Shown: positions 16,675 through 26,796, counted from the first letter of the stretch. The stretch is 64,000 bases of DNA from UBA11358 sp049517655 (GCA_049517655.1 JBEKRQ010000001.1:620001-684000), one strand, 5' to 3'. Notes: generated by a model not told the origin, from the sequence alone. Program-made: numbers and translations.

Positions 16675-18096
16675 TTATTTGCGCTTCTTCGACACCGTGT
16701 GCGTTGCGTGGCCGTAAAACGCCTCAGCGCATTCCATCAGCGTCTCGGACAGCGTCGGATGCGGATGCACGGTCAGTGCGATGTCCTCCGCCGTCGCGCC
16801 CATTTCCATTGCCAGCACGGCTTCGGAAATCAATTCGCCCGCGCCAGTTCCAGTGATGCCCACACCCAGCACGCGGTCAGTTTCAGGATCAATTAACATT
16901 TTTGTCATCCCGTCCGTGCGATCAAATGACATCGCACGGCCCGATGCCGACCACGGAAACTTCGACACTTCATATTTGACGCCGCGTTCCCTCGCCTCGG
17001 CCTCCGTCAATCCGCACCACGCCAGTTCCGGATCGGTGAACACCACCGCCGGAATGACGATGTTTTCAAAGGTGACGTTTTCACCGTTGATGTTCTCGAC
17101 GGCGATGCGCGCCTCTTTGTGTGCCTTGTGCGCCAGCAAAATCCCACCTGCGATGTCGCCGGTGGCGTAAATGTTCTGGTCGCCGGTCTGCTGGTGATGG
17201 TTGACTTTGACAAAACCTTTTTCGTCGAGCGTAACCTTTGTGTTTTCCAAGCCAATATCGGCGCTGTTCGGCACACGACCGACAGCCACGAGCACGCGGT
17301 CGTAAAGTTCCTCCAACTTTTGCCCGCCGCATTCCATCTCGACTTTGATCTGTTTGCTGGCGGTGGTCATCTTGGTGACTTTAGCCCCAAGCCGGATTTC
17401 CTTGAACATTCTTCCCGCCGTCGCCACGACGGGACGTGCCAGATCGGCGTCCGCGCCGGTTAGAACATTATCCAACGCTTCCACCAGCACAATTTTACTG
17501 CCGAGCGCGGCATAGACCGTGCCGAGTTCCATGCCGATGTAACCGCCGCCTACGACAAGCAGATTTTCAGGAATTTCCTCTATTTCCAATGCTTCAGTCG
17601 AAGTCATCACTCGCGGATTGCCGAGATCAAAAGCTTTTGGCATCGCCGCAAGTGAACCGACGGCAAGAATCGCCTTCTCAAATCGAATGAATTGCTGGCC
17701 TTTTTCTGTTTCAACCCGCAACGTTTTTGAATCTTCAAAATAGCCGCGCCCTTGAATCACTTGAACGCCGCGCATTTTGGCCAGCGTGGCAACGCCATCG
17801 CCAAGCTTCTCCAGAATGGATTCTTTCCACGCCCGGAGCTTGGGTAAATCCACCGTCGGCGGAGTGAACGTGATGCCCCGATGCTCCGACTCGCGCGCGG
17901 CGGAAATCTGATGAGTTGCGTAAAGCAGCGCTTTTGACGGAATGCAGCCGCGATTCAGGCAAACGCCGCCCAGCCGCTTTTCGCGCTCGACGAGGATGAC
18001 TTTCCTGCCAAGGTCGGCGGCGTAAAACGCCGCGGTGTAACCACCCGGCCCTGCCCCAACGACAACGATTTCAGTTTTGATTGAGTTCATTGTCAT
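16675..18096 (-). CDS. lpdA: Dihydrolipoyl dehydrogenase (E3)
   Basis: 473 residues. FAD site GAGPGGYTAAFYAADLG, redox-active disulfide in CLNRGCIPSK, NAD site VVGGGYIGMELGTVYAALG, and the C-terminal HPHPTLSE with the catalytic His-Glu. It reoxidises the lipoyl groups of 2-oxoacid dehydrogenases and the glycine cleavage H protein. The ATG abuts the aceF stop (TGAATG), so the two are translationally coupled; a second in-frame ATG lies 6 nt on. Confidence 0.96.
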   Translation of the reverse strand: MTMNSIKTEIVVVGAGPGGYTAAFYAADLGRKVILVEREKRLGGVCLNRGCIPSKALLYATHQISAARESEHRGITFTPPTVDLPKLRAWKESILEKLGDGVATLAKMRGVQVIQGRGYFEDSKTLRVETEKGQQFIRFEKAILAVGSLAAMPKAFDLGNPRVMTSTEALEIEEIPENLLVVGGGYIGMELGTVYAALGSKIVLVEALDNVLTGADADLARPVVATAGRMFKEIRLGAKVTKMTTASKQIKVEMECGGQKLEELYDRVLVAVGRVPNSADIGLENTKVTLDEKGFVKVNHHQQTGDQNIYATGDIAGGILLAHKAHKEARIAVENINGENVTFENIVIPAVVFTDPELAWCGLTEAEARERGVKYEVSKFPWSASGRAMSFDRTDGMTKMLIDPETDRVLGVGITGTGAGELISEAVLAMEMGATAEDIALTVHPHPTLSETLMECAEAFYGHATHTVSKKRK

Positions 18097-19374
18097 TCAG
18101 ATTTTCACCGCCGCTTCCTTGAAATCCTGCAACGCGGCCACGAGGTCCACGATGAACCGCGCGGCGCTGCCACCGTCAATCACGCGATGGTCGTAGGACA
18201 ATCCCAGCGGCGTCATCATGCGGACTTCGACTTTGCCGTCACGCACGACCGGCTTCATTGCGCCACGTCCGAGGCCGAGGATGGCGACCTCCGGTTTATT
18301 GATGATGGGCGTGAAATGCGCGCCGCCAATCGTGCCCTGATTCGAAATGGTGAACGTGCCGCCTTTCATCTCCTCGGCGGTTACTTTGCGGTCGCGCGCC
18401 TTTTGCGCGAGTTGTTCCAATTCCTTTGCCAGTTCAAGCATGCTTTTCTTGTCCGCGTCACGCACGACCGGAACAATCAAACCATGCTCCGTATCCACGG
18501 CGATGCCAATGTGGAAATACTCCTTGATGACAACCTCATTGGCTGCCTCGTCGAGGCTGGAATTGAAAATGGGATGCTTCTTCAGCGTCTCCACCAGCGC
18601 CTTGACTATGAATGGTGTGAGTGTCAGCCGCACGCCTTTCTTCTCGTAAGTCGGCGCGAATTTGTTGCGCAGCGTATTCAGTTGCGTGAAGTCGGCGGCG
18701 TCAAACTGCGTGACGTGTGGAATCGCATTCCAATTTTCCAGCATTCGCCGCGCGATAACTTGGCGCAATGGCGTCAGCGGTTTTCTGACGACCGGTCCCC
18801 ACTTCGAGAAATCAATCCGCTCGGCGGCCTGTTTTATGGGCACAGCAACAGTTCCGGAAGCTGGAGCAGCCGTCCCTGATGCCTTTTGCAAACGCGCAAT
18901 GTAAGCCCGGATGTCGCCGATGACGATGCGTCCGCCCATCTCGCTGCCGCGCACTTTGTTCAAATCAATGCCGAGTTCGCGCGCGAGTTTGCGAACCGAC
19001 GGCGGTGCGACCGGCGGGACAATCGGACCCGAAACGGGTTCCCTGACTTCAGCGGCTTCTTCTTCAATGGCTGCTTTAGGTTCCGGCACCGCTTGAGTCA
19101 GAGGGCTTTTTGCCACAGGCGCGGGCGCGATAGCCGGTTTGCCGCTTTCGCTTAACGTAAGAATGCGCTGGCCAACGCTGATTTTATCGCCGGGCTTGAC
19201 ATAAATTTTTGCGACGGCGCCCGCAGCCATGGAGGGAATTGAAGCCACAGCCTTTTCGTTTTCCAATTCCAGAATCGCCTGACCTTTCGCAATTTGATCG
19301 CCTTCTTTCACGAAGACATTGATCACGACACCGGAATCGGCACCTTCACCCAATTTGGGAAGCGTCACGTCCAT
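18097..19374 (-). CDS. aceF: Pyruvate dehydrogenase E2, dihydrolipoyl acetyltransferase
   Basis: 425 residues from ATG 19374. One lipoyl domain (residues ~2-75) with the lipoylated Lys in LENEKAVASIPS; a peripheral subunit-binding domain near 135-170 (VRKLARELGIDLNKVRGS); then the catalytic domain ending with SYDHRVIDGGSAARF, which holds the His and Asp. Flexible Ala/Pro linkers join them. E. coli AceF has three lipoyl domains, this one has one. The order aceE-aceF-lpdA on - marks a pyruvate dehydrogenase operon. The 109-nt gap after aceE contains no gene. Confidence 0.95.
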   Translation of the reverse strand: MDVTLPKLGEGADSGVVINVFVKEGDQIAKGQAILELENEKAVASIPSMAAGAVAKIYVKPGDKISVGQRILTLSESGKPAIAPAPVAKSPLTQAVPEPKAAIEEEAAEVREPVSGPIVPPVAPPSVRKLARELGIDLNKVRGSEMGGRIVIGDIRAYIARLQKASGTAAPASGTVAVPIKQAAERIDFSKWGPVVRKPLTPLRQVIARRMLENWNAIPHVTQFDAADFTQLNTLRNKFAPTYEKKGVRLTLTPFIVKALVETLKKHPIFNSSLDEAANEVVIKEYFHIGIAVDTEHGLIVPVVRDADKKSMLELAKELEQLAQKARDRKVTAEEMKGGTFTISNQGTIGGAHFTPIINKPEVAILGLGRGAMKPVVRDGKVEVRMMTPLGLSYDHRVIDGGSAARFIVDLVAALQDFKEAAVKI

Positions 19375-19483
19375 AAATTCACAGGCGGGGCAGCTTGGCG
19401 AAAAAAACCTCAACTTTCCAGAAATAATTTTTTACATTAGCAAGGGGGGAATGACAGTGAAGTAGAATGCCGATTGGAAAAGC

Positions 19484-22228
19484 CTAAACAATCTGCGGCT
19501 GCAACTTTTCAGGATCAACACCCAGGTCTTTGATGGCTTTTTCGACAAGGTGCGGTTTGACGAGTCCTTTTTCAGCCAATGCGTAAAGCGTGGCGATGAC
19601 GGTGGATTCGGCGTCAACTTCAAAGAACCGGCGCAGGCGTGCCCGCGTATCGCTGCGGCCAAAGCCGTCCGTGCCGAGCGTCATCAAACCACCCGGAACC
19701 CATGGCGCGATTTGATCAGGCACGGTGCGAATATTGTCGGACACAGCGACGAATACGCCCTGCTCTTTTGCCAGCAGTGTTTCAATGTGGCATTTTTTTG
19801 AGGGCTGCGTTGGATGCAACATGTTCCAACGTTTGCAGCGAATGGCATCGGTGCGAAGGAGTTTGTAACTCGTGGCACTCCACACGTCGGCGGAAACATC
19901 GTAACGTTCGGCTAGAATTTGCTGCGCTTTCAGTGCCGAATTGATAATTGGCCCACTGCCGAAAATGTGAGCTTTGCGCTTTCTGCCTTTCGCACCGGGC
20001 TTGAATTTATACAGCCCTTTCAAAATTCCGTCTTCAACCCCAGGAGGCATCGGCGGCATGGCATAATTTTCATTGTAGAGCGAGAGGTAATAAAAAATCT
20101 CCTCTCCTTCGGCATACATCCGGCGCAATCCGTCGGCAACAATGACAGCGAGCTCGTAAGCGAACGCCGGGTCGTAAGGCAGACACGTCGGGATCGTGCC
20201 GGCGTGCAACAAACTGTGGCCATCCTGATGTTGAAGTCCCTCGCCATTGAGCGTTGTGCGGCCCGCCGTTGCGCCAAGCAAAAAGCCCTTGGCCCGGATG
20301 TCGCCCGCAAGCCAGAACAAATCGCCGACACGTTGCGGACCAAACATTGAATAGTAAATGTAAAATGGAATCATCGGCACGCCATGTGTCGCATAGCTCG
20401 TGCCCGCCGCAATGAACGACGACATCGAACCGGCTTCGGTAATGCCTTCTTCGAGAATCCGGCCATCCTTTGCCTCGTGATAATAAAGCAACGACTCGCT
20501 GTCCACAGGATCGTAAAGCTGGCCTTTTGACGAATAGATACCGATGTCCCTGAACAGCGCATCGAGTCCGAATGTGCGGGCTTCATCGGGAATGATCGGC
20601 ACGAGATTTTTACCAACGCCTTTGTGCCGCAGCAGAATACCCATAAATCGCACGAAGGCCGTCGTCGTGGAGGCTTTTATGTCCGAGCCTCTGAGAAATT
20701 CGGCAAAGAAATCGAGTTTCGGCACGTCGAGTGGCGCGGGGGTGACTTTGCGCGCGGGCAAAAAACCACCGAGCGCTTTCCGCCGCTTGAGCAGATATTT
20801 CGTTTCTGCGCTGTCGGCAGACGGACGATAAAACGGCGTTTCGGCAATCACATCGTCGCTGACAGGGATGTTGAACCTCGCACGGAATTCACGAAGCTCT
20901 TTTTCGTTCAGTTTTTTTTGCTGATGCGTGATGTTGCGGCCTTCGCCCCCTTCGCCAAGACCGTAGCCCTTGACCGTTTTTGCCAGAATGACCGTTGGCT
21001 GGCCTTTGTGTTCAAACGCGACTTTGTAGGCGGCGTAAACCTTGCGTGGATCATGCCCGCCGCGCAGCAATTTGTGAATCTGCTCGTCTGTGAGGTGATT
21101 CACCAGTTTGAGCAATTCGGGATATTTGCTGAAAAAATGTCTGCGTGTGTAACTGCCGGGTTCGACGGAATACTTCTGGTAATCGCCATCCACGGCTTCT
21201 TCCATGCGTTTCAGGAGCCGTCCCGATTTATCGGCGGCGAGCAACGGATCCCAGTCCGAACCCCAAATGACCTTGATGACATTCCAACCAGCGCCCAAAA
21301 ACGCGGTCTCAAGTTCCTGAATGATTTTTCCATTGCCGCGCACCGGACCGTCAAGCCGCTGCAAGTTGCAATTGACGACCCAGATCAAATTGTCGAGGTT
21401 CTCGCGCGAAGCGAGCGTGAGCGAACCGAGCGTCTCCGGCTCATCGGTCTCGCCATCTCCAACAAAACACCAGACCTTCGGTTCCTTCGTCCATTTCACC
21501 AAACCGCACGCCTGGAGATAGCGATTGAACCGTGCCTGATACAACGACAGGATCGGGCCGAGTCCCATTGAGACCGTCGGGAATTGCCAGAAATCCGGCA
21601 TCAAATACGGGTGCGGATACGACGACAGCCCGCCGCCCTCGGCGAGTTCCTGCCGGAAATTTTGCAAATGCCGTTCATCGAGCCGGCGCTCGAGAAACGC
21701 GCGCGCATACACGCCAGGCGCGGCGTGGCCTTGAAAATAAACCATATCACCGGGGAACCCAGCTCCTGCGCGCAGCGGCTGGGCCGTTCGCCCGCGCAGA
21801 AAATGATTGAACGCCACTTCGTAGAGCGTCGCCGCCGAGGCATAAGTCGAAATGTGGCCGCCAACATTTGTAATGGAGTTGGCCCTGACCACCATCGCCA
21901 TCGCGTTCCAGCGAATGTAGCTTTTGATGCGGCGTTCGATGTCGCGGTCGCCCGGAAATGGCGCTTGTTGCTCCGGCGGAATCGTATTGATGTAAGGAGT
22001 GTTAAAACCATGCGGCAACCCGTGCTGCGACGCGCGCAGGCGATGGCCGAGTTTCTCCAGTAATTGCGCCGTCCGTTCCGGACCCTGATTCTCCAGAGCC
22101 AGTTCAAAAACGGACTGCAACGACTCCGTCCACTTGTCACCCCTGCCACCACCGGTTTGCGCGTCAGTGGCGGAATGCAAACTGTAAATTTCTTTTTTCT
22201 TAACGTTCACTGTGCTATTCACCTTCAC
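19484..22228 (-). CDS. aceE: Pyruvate dehydrogenase E1, homodimeric type
   Basis: 914 residues, close to E. coli AceE (887). Thiamine diphosphate motif GDGETDEPE, plus YFQGHAAPGVYARAFLE and GEGLQHQDGHS. It decarboxylates pyruvate and passes the acetyl group to E2. The N-terminus is uncertain: GTG codons at 22228, 22222 and 22210 are all possible, and the AAGGTG before 22210 would suit the last. It stands divergent from the lipoate-protein ligase with under 100 nt between, so both promoters must lie there. Confidence 0.96.
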   Translation of the reverse strand: MKVNSTVNVKKKEIYSLHSATDAQTGGGRGDKWTESLQSVFELALENQGPERTAQLLEKLGHRLRASQHGLPHGFNTPYINTIPPEQQAPFPGDRDIERRIKSYIRWNAMAMVVRANSITNVGGHISTYASAATLYEVAFNHFLRGRTAQPLRAGAGFPGDMVYFQGHAAPGVYARAFLERRLDERHLQNFRQELAEGGGLSSYPHPYLMPDFWQFPTVSMGLGPILSLYQARFNRYLQACGLVKWTKEPKVWCFVGDGETDEPETLGSLTLASRENLDNLIWVVNCNLQRLDGPVRGNGKIIQELETAFLGAGWNVIKVIWGSDWDPLLAADKSGRLLKRMEEAVDGDYQKYSVEPGSYTRRHFFSKYPELLKLVNHLTDEQIHKLLRGGHDPRKVYAAYKVAFEHKGQPTVILAKTVKGYGLGEGGEGRNITHQQKKLNEKELREFRARFNIPVSDDVIAETPFYRPSADSAETKYLLKRRKALGGFLPARKVTPAPLDVPKLDFFAEFLRGSDIKASTTTAFVRFMGILLRHKGVGKNLVPIIPDEARTFGLDALFRDIGIYSSKGQLYDPVDSESLLYYHEAKDGRILEEGITEAGSMSSFIAAGTSYATHGVPMIPFYIYYSMFGPQRVGDLFWLAGDIRAKGFLLGATAGRTTLNGEGLQHQDGHSLLHAGTIPTCLPYDPAFAYELAVIVADGLRRMYAEGEEIFYYLSLYNENYAMPPMPPGVEDGILKGLYKFKPGAKGRKRKAHIFGSGPIINSALKAQQILAERYDVSADVWSATSYKLLRTDAIRCKRWNMLHPTQPSKKCHIETLLAKEQGVFVAVSDNIRTVPDQIAPWVPGGLMTLGTDGFGRSDTRARLRRFFEVDAESTVIATLYALAEKGLVKPHLVEKAIKDLGVDPEKLQPQIV

Positions 22229-22306
22229 ACATCACGGAAAAGAAAGCGAAAGGAATTAGAGCGACAGCAGAGGGTTTATGCCAGTGAAATCAGCACTCGC
22301 CGCCAA

Positions 22307-23050
22307 ATGAAATTGCTCGATTTGACACTCCCCTCGCCTGCTGAAAATCTTGCGTGCGACGAGGCGCTGCTGGATTGGTGTGAAAACGGTGAAGGCGAAG
22401 AGGTGCTGCGCTTTTGGGAACCGCGCGAACATTTCGTCGTCGTTGGCTACGCGAACAAAATTACGAACGAAGTGAACGTGGCCGCCTGTGAGAAACGGGG
22501 CATTCCCATTCTGCGACGCTGTTCCGGCGGCGGCACGGTATTGCAAGGTCCGGGCTGTTTCAATTACACGCTCGTCTTGCGCATCACCAGCGACGGCCCG
22601 CTCCGCAATATCAGCGCGGCAAACCAATTTATCATGCGCCGAAACCGCGCCGCGATTGAGTCGTTGTTCAGAACCTTCAACCTTCAACCTTCAACCTTCA
22701 ACCTTTCCATCGGCGGCCACACCGACCTCGTTGTTAGCGGGCGTAAATTTTCCGGCAACTCGCAACGCCGCCGGAAAAATTTTCTGCTCTTTCACGGGAC
22801 ATTTCTACTAAACTTTCACCTTGCGCTTATCGGCGAACTTTTACAGATGCCCTCAAAACAGCCCGATTACCGCCGAAACCGTGCTCACGGCGAGTTTCTG
22901 GTGAATTTAAAAATACCGGCGGACCAATTGAAAAACGCGCTCAACAAAGCCTGGAACGCAAGTGAAGAATTACACGACTTCCCGAAACAGGAAACTCACA
23001 GACTGGCGGTGGAGAAGTATTCCACGGTCAGGTGGAATTTCAGGTTATAG
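22307..23050 (+). CDS. lplA: Lipoate-protein ligase family protein
   Basis: 247 residues from ATG 22307 (MKLLDLTLPSPAENLACDEA). The BPL/LplA-type fold is shown by RRCSGGGTVLQGPG (equivalent of the RRxSGGGAVYHD loop) and GRKFSGNSQRR with the catalytic Lys. It attaches lipoate or octanoate to E2 and GcvH, and it lies back to back with the pyruvate dehydrogenase operon. A run of four TTCAACC heptamers is built into the frame (residues ~122-134, FNLQPSTFNL) just before the GGHTDLVVSGRK motif. LplA and an LipM-like octanoyltransferase cannot be told apart here. Confidence 0.87.
   Translation: MKLLDLTLPSPAENLACDEALLDWCENGEGEEVLRFWEPREHFVVVGYANKITNEVNVAACEKRGIPILRRCSGGGTVLQGPGCFNYTLVLRITSDGPLRNISAANQFIMRRNRAAIESLFRTFNLQPSTFNLSIGGHTDLVVSGRKFSGNSQRRRKNFLLFHGTFLLNFHLALIGELLQMPSKQPDYRRNRAHGEFLVNLKIPADQLKNALNKAWNASEELHDFPKQETHRLAVEKYSTVRWNFRL
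22669..22708 (+). repeat. TTCAACC heptamer run inside the lipoate ligase gene
   Basis: Four direct copies of AACCTTC plus a partial unit, in frame, encoding a hydrophilic FNLQPSTFNL loop. Unlike the copy in rlmN there is no inverted arm. Confidence 0.75.
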
Positions 23051-23132
23051 GTCCGTCCGGTCTGCCGGTTATTTTCGTGCTGAACACAGGTAGTTTGACT
23101 AAATGGTTTGGCACCCGTAGATTGCCCGGCGA

Positions 23133-24188
23133 ATGCTGGCTGTGGAACCAAAGGCTGCGGGGGTAAATGTAGCTGACTCGCCTAAAGCCAACCCGAATCG
23201 TTCCTGGAAACATCTCATGGAACCAGTGGAGCCTTTTCTCCATGTCGTGACACAACGATTGTTTGAGCAGGTCAACGATTTTAATCCACAAATCATTCCT
23301 TACGCGCAATACACGTTGAATGGCAGCGGCAAGCGTCTGCGTCCGGCCATGGTCGCGCTGGCGGCCAATGCCATCGGCAAAGCCACTGATGCGCACGTCA
23401 ACGCGGCGGTTATCATTGAGATGGTGCATCTGGCCACACTCGTGCATGACGATGTGCTGGACGAAGCCGAAATCCGCCAAGGACGTCCCACGCTCGCGGC
23501 AAATTGGGGCAACGAAATCGCAGTGCTATTCGGCGACTGTTTGTTCGCGCAGGCGCTGAAATTAGCAACGAGATTTCCGACACCGGAAGTCTGCCGCGCT
23601 GTGGCAATGGCAACAAACACTGTTTGCTCGGGCGAAATTTTACAGACACAGCATCATCATGATTTTGAAACTTCGCGGCGCGAATATTTCCGGGTGATTG
23701 AAATGAAAACTGCGGAGTTATTCATGCTTTCATGTGATTTGGCGGCGCTTTTGAGCGGAGCGGCGGCGGGACGGCGGGCGGCACTGCGACAATTCGGCAC
23801 GGCGTTTGGCACGGCGTATCAGGTTTACGACGACTGCGTGGATTTGTTCGGCTCGGAAGAGACCGCGGGCAAATCGCTTGGCACGGATTTGGCAAAGGGC
23901 AAATTGACATGGCCGGTTTTGCTGGCATGGGAGCGCGCCAATGCCACCGACAGGGCACGGTTGGGGAATTTGGTCAGAGAGTGGCAGCCGGAGAATTTTT
24001 CTGCGGTCAACGAATTGCTCATCAAATACGAAACATTCGAGCCGTCACGGGAGGTCATTAGTCATTATTTGGACCAGGCCCGCAGGACATTGCGCATTTT
24101 GCCGGAGTCGAATGGGCACACCGGTTTGTTGAGATTGGCCGATTTTTTGGCGCAACAAACCGACGCGCTTGCTGTTTGTGTCAGGTAA
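23133..24188 (+). CDS. ispB: Polyprenyl diphosphate synthase
   Basis: 351 residues. First Asp-rich motif in LVHDDVLDEAEIRQGRPT, second in YQVYDDCVDLFGS, and the GSGKRLRP diphosphate-binding segment. It is a trans-long-chain prenyl synthase that makes the side chain of menaquinone or ubiquinone; chain length is not readable. ATG 23218 (MEPVEPF...) is an alternative start, as the first ~28 residues are not conserved-looking. The sigma-factor gene follows 3 nt after the stop. Confidence 0.92.
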   Translation: MLAVEPKAAGVNVADSPKANPNRSWKHLMEPVEPFLHVVTQRLFEQVNDFNPQIIPYAQYTLNGSGKRLRPAMVALAANAIGKATDAHVNAAVIIEMVHLATLVHDDVLDEAEIRQGRPTLAANWGNEIAVLFGDCLFAQALKLATRFPTPEVCRAVAMATNTVCSGEILQTQHHHDFETSRREYFRVIEMKTAELFMLSCDLAALLSGAAAGRRAALRQFGTAFGTAYQVYDDCVDLFGSEETAGKSLGTDLAKGKLTWPVLLAWERANATDRARLGNLVREWQPENFSAVNELLIKYETFEPSREVISHYLDQARRTLRILPESNGHTGLLRLADFLAQQTDALAVCVR

Positions 24189-24191
24189 CCG

Positions 24192-24815
24192 ATGATTATG
24201 ACCGAACCAGCCGCACGTAACGATTCGGGGGCAATTGTGCCTGTGGATGAAAAGGCGTTGGTGCGGCAGGCGCGTGAGGGGGATTTGGAGGCTTACGACC
24301 AACTCATGCGATGTTATCAGGAACGCATTTACGCGACGATTTATCACATGACGGCCAATCACGAGGACGCTAATGACCTTGCGCAGGAATCGTTCATCAA
24401 GGCGTTTCAGGCATTGAAATCATTCAAAGGCGACTCCAGTTTTTACACCTGGCTTTACCGGATTGCGGTTAACAAAACGATTAACTTCCTCAAACGACGT
24501 AAAGACCGCATCCATTTGAGCTTGAATAACTTGGATTTAAATGCCGAGCACGACCCGGATTTAATGGCCTTGATTTCGGACAAAACACCGCGCCGCGAGG
24601 CCGGTTTGGCGGAATTGCAGGAAAAATTGAACGCGGCCCTCCTTAAATTGTCTGAATCTCACAGATTGGTTGTTGTCCTGCATGATGTGCAGGGGTTGTC
24701 ACACGATGAAATCGCAAAAGTTATGAACTGCAACATTGGTACAGTGCGCTCGCGGCTTTTTTATGCGCGACAGCAATTGCAGGCTTGGTTGTCCGATTAT
24801 TTGAAACCAACATGA
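24192..24815 (+). CDS. ECF sigma factor (RpoE-like)
   Basis: 207 residues. Region 2 has YATIYHMTANHEDANDLAQESFIKAF and FYTWLYRIAVN; region 4 has LSESHRLVVVLHDVQGLSHDEIAKVMNCNIGTVRSRLFYAR with the HTH. It directs RNA polymerase to a regulon that is not identifiable here. It is followed 4 nt later by a membrane protein that fits an anti-sigma partner. Confidence 0.93.
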   Translation: MIMTEPAARNDSGAIVPVDEKALVRQAREGDLEAYDQLMRCYQERIYATIYHMTANHEDANDLAQESFIKAFQALKSFKGDSSFYTWLYRIAVNKTINFLKRRKDRIHLSLNNLDLNAEHDPDLMALISDKTPRREAGLAELQEKLNAALLKLSESHRLVVVLHDVQGLSHDEIAKVMNCNIGTVRSRLFYARQQLQAWLSDYLKPT

Positions 24816-24819
24816 CAAC

Positions 24820-25320
24820 ATGAATGAAAATGAGCCCAACTTCGAGTCGCTGCGCCATTTGCTGGCGTTGAAGCGCCATGAAATGCCGCCCCCGCGATAT
24901 TTCGATGGCTTTTCAAGCCAGGTGATTGCACGCATTCGTTCCGGTGAAGCCAAAACTCCAACCGGCCTGTTGGAACATTTGTTCGGCCCAATCCCATGGC
25001 TGTTGAAATTACCGCAAGCTTTTGAAATGAAACCTGTGTTTGCAGGCGCTTATGCCTTCGCCCTTTGTTTATTGCTGGTAGCCGGGGTTATTTTTGCGGA
25101 ACGACCGGAATCCACATCACAAGTGTCGTGGGAGCCAACGCCACAAACCATTTCTTCATTTACGTCCGCGACACCCGCCGCCCTGCCACAACCGGTGAAT
25201 CAAATGTTGATAGCCGACAACAGCGCCAATCCCGTGTTCAATTTCCAGTCAACCCCTTCTTCTTTCGGTCAAATTTTACCGGGCGCGCAGCTGGTGAGCT
25301 ATTCACCGCCGGGCAACTAA
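24820..25320 (+). CDS. Probable anti-sigma factor, single-pass membrane protein
   Basis: 166 residues with about 65 cytosolic residues, one transmembrane helix near 70-90 (AFALCLLLVAGVIF) and an outer tail rich in Ser, Thr, Pro and Gln. No Cys/His zinc site of the ZAS type is seen. The role is inferred from position directly after the ECF sigma gene and from the topology, since no anti-sigma motif is visible. Confidence 0.6.
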   Translation: MNENEPNFESLRHLLALKRHEMPPPRYFDGFSSQVIARIRSGEAKTPTGLLEHLFGPIPWLLKLPQAFEMKPVFAGAYAFALCLLLVAGVIFAERPESTSQVSWEPTPQTISSFTSATPAALPQPVNQMLIADNSANPVFNFQSTPSSFGQILPGAQLVSYSPPGN

Positions 25321-25396
25321 GTCCTGCGCAATTCTTCAAGGAAGTTTTACGCTTGCGAACTTGAAACCCCGCCGCGCTTTTCATTAAATCGGGCAG

Positions 25397-26167
25397 GTGC
25401 CAACCAAAATCATCGCGGTCGCCAATCAAAAAGGCGGCGTTGGGAAAACTACCACCGCCGTTAATCTCGCCGCCTGCCTCGCCGCTCTTGGCCGGCGCGT
25501 GCTCCTTTTCGATCTCGACCCGCAGGCCAACGCCACGAGCGGCCTCGGTCTGGAAAAGACCGAAGGCGCCAGCGCTTATCGCGTGCTGCTCGGCGAAGGC
25601 AGCCTGCTCGATAAAATCAAAAACACCGCCTTCGAGCGGCTTGAAGTCGTGCCGGCCGAGGCGGATTTGTGCGCCGCCGATCTTGAACTGGCACGAATGG
25701 AAAACCATCTGCTACGTGTTGCCGACATATTGCAGCCGGTGCTGGAATCGCAACGATTCGACGTGGTCTTGATGGATTGCCCTCCGTCATTGGGCATTCT
25801 CACCCTGAACGCCCTTGCCGCGAGTGACGGTTTGCTGGTGCCGCTGCAATGCGAGTATTACTCGCTCGAAGGCATTTCCATGATGAACCGCGTGCTCAAC
25901 CAGTTGCGCGACGCAGGCGTCAATCCGCGCCTCGACATTTTAGGCGTCGTGATGACGATGTTCGACGGCCGGACAAAACTTTCCAACGAAGTCGTCAGCG
26001 AAGTCCGCAATCTGCTCGGCGCACGCGTGTTTGAGACGGTGATCCCACGCAGCACGCGCCTGGCCGAAGCACCGAGTTTCGGCAAACCGATCATTCACTA
26101 CGACAAATACAGCGCTGGTGCGGCCGCGTATGAGCTTTTGGCACAAGAGGTCGTAAAACGTCTTTGA
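25397..26167 (+). CDS. parA: ParA/Soj family ATPase
   Basis: 256 residues, GTG start. Deviant Walker A KGGVGKTTTAVNLAA, switch DLDPQANAT, Walker B VVLMDCPPSLG and the C-terminal IPRSTRLAEAPSFGKPI of Soj-type proteins. It normally works with ParB to partition origins. No parB lies downstream: 245 nt without a gene and then gcvH follow. The start has no clear ribosome site. Confidence 0.92.
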   Translation: MPTKIIAVANQKGGVGKTTTAVNLAACLAALGRRVLLFDLDPQANATSGLGLEKTEGASAYRVLLGEGSLLDKIKNTAFERLEVVPAEADLCAADLELARMENHLLRVADILQPVLESQRFDVVLMDCPPSLGILTLNALAASDGLLVPLQCEYYSLEGISMMNRVLNQLRDAGVNPRLDILGVVMTMFDGRTKLSNEVVSEVRNLLGARVFETVIPRSTRLAEAPSFGKPIIHYDKYSAGAAAYELLAQEVVKRL

Positions 26168-26412
26168 CGCATCCCTCAAATCAAGCTTGCCTGAACGTTG
26201 ATTTGGTTTTTTATGCCCCGTGAAGCTACGGGGATGATTGTGGAATCCGTCATTGTTGAGGGTATCGGATGTCAAAATCGATTTACAAAAAATGAAACGC
26301 GAATTTCACGAATCATCGCGAATTGTTTTTTGATTTGCGATGATTGGCGCGATGAGTGTCAAAAAATCTTCTTTGCGTCTTTGTGTCTTGGTGGTGAAAT
26401 GAGTCGCAATTT
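26168..26412. other. Intergenic repeat-rich segment before gcvH
   Basis: No gene. It contains CGCGAATTTCACGAATC-type short repeats mirrored by GATTTGCGATGATTGGCGCGATGA, and a TTTGCGTCTTTGTGTC stretch. Both have the look of interspersed elements. The gcvH promoter must lie here, but I cannot point to it. Confidence 0.45.
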
Positions 26413-26796
26413 ATGAGCAGCATTCCTTCGGATTTGAAATACACGAAATCACACGAATGGGTGCGGGTGAACGGCGACACCGCCACTGTCGGCATCACCG
26501 ACCATGCGCAGCATGAACTGACCGACATTGTTTTTGTCGAGTTGCCCGATGTTGGCGAAAATGTAAAAAGAGGCGACGACTGCGCTGTGGTGGAATCGGC
26601 GAAGACGGCGAGCGACATTTGCTCGCCGGTAAGCGGCGTAATCATCGAGACGAACAGACCCATCGTGGACGATCCGGCGTCAGTGAACAGCGAACCGTAT
26701 GACAGCGGCTGGTTTTTCAAAATCAAATTGAGCAATCCCGCCGAGCTGAAAGGGCTGCTGTCGCCGGCCAAATACAAGGCGCAAATCAAAGGTTAG
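26413..26796 (+). CDS. gcvH: Glycine cleavage system H protein
   Basis: 127 residues. Lipoylated Lys in VVESAKTASDICSPVSG, N-terminal KYTKSHEWVRV typical of GcvH. It shuttles the aminomethyl group between P and T proteins and also serves as a lipoate relay in some bacteria. gcvT and gcvP are not in the window; its placement two genes before lipA suggests a lipoate-relay role, which is inference. Confidence 0.95.
   Translation: MSSIPSDLKYTKSHEWVRVNGDTATVGITDHAQHELTDIVFVELPDVGENVKRGDDCAVVESAKTASDICSPVSGVIIETNRPIVDDPASVNSEPYDSGWFFKIKLSNPAELKGLLSPAKYKAQIKG

Noticed and set aside
24192..26167. A ParAB partition locus
   Set aside because: Only ParA is present; the next gene is gcvH and no ParB or parS-like 16-mer was seen.
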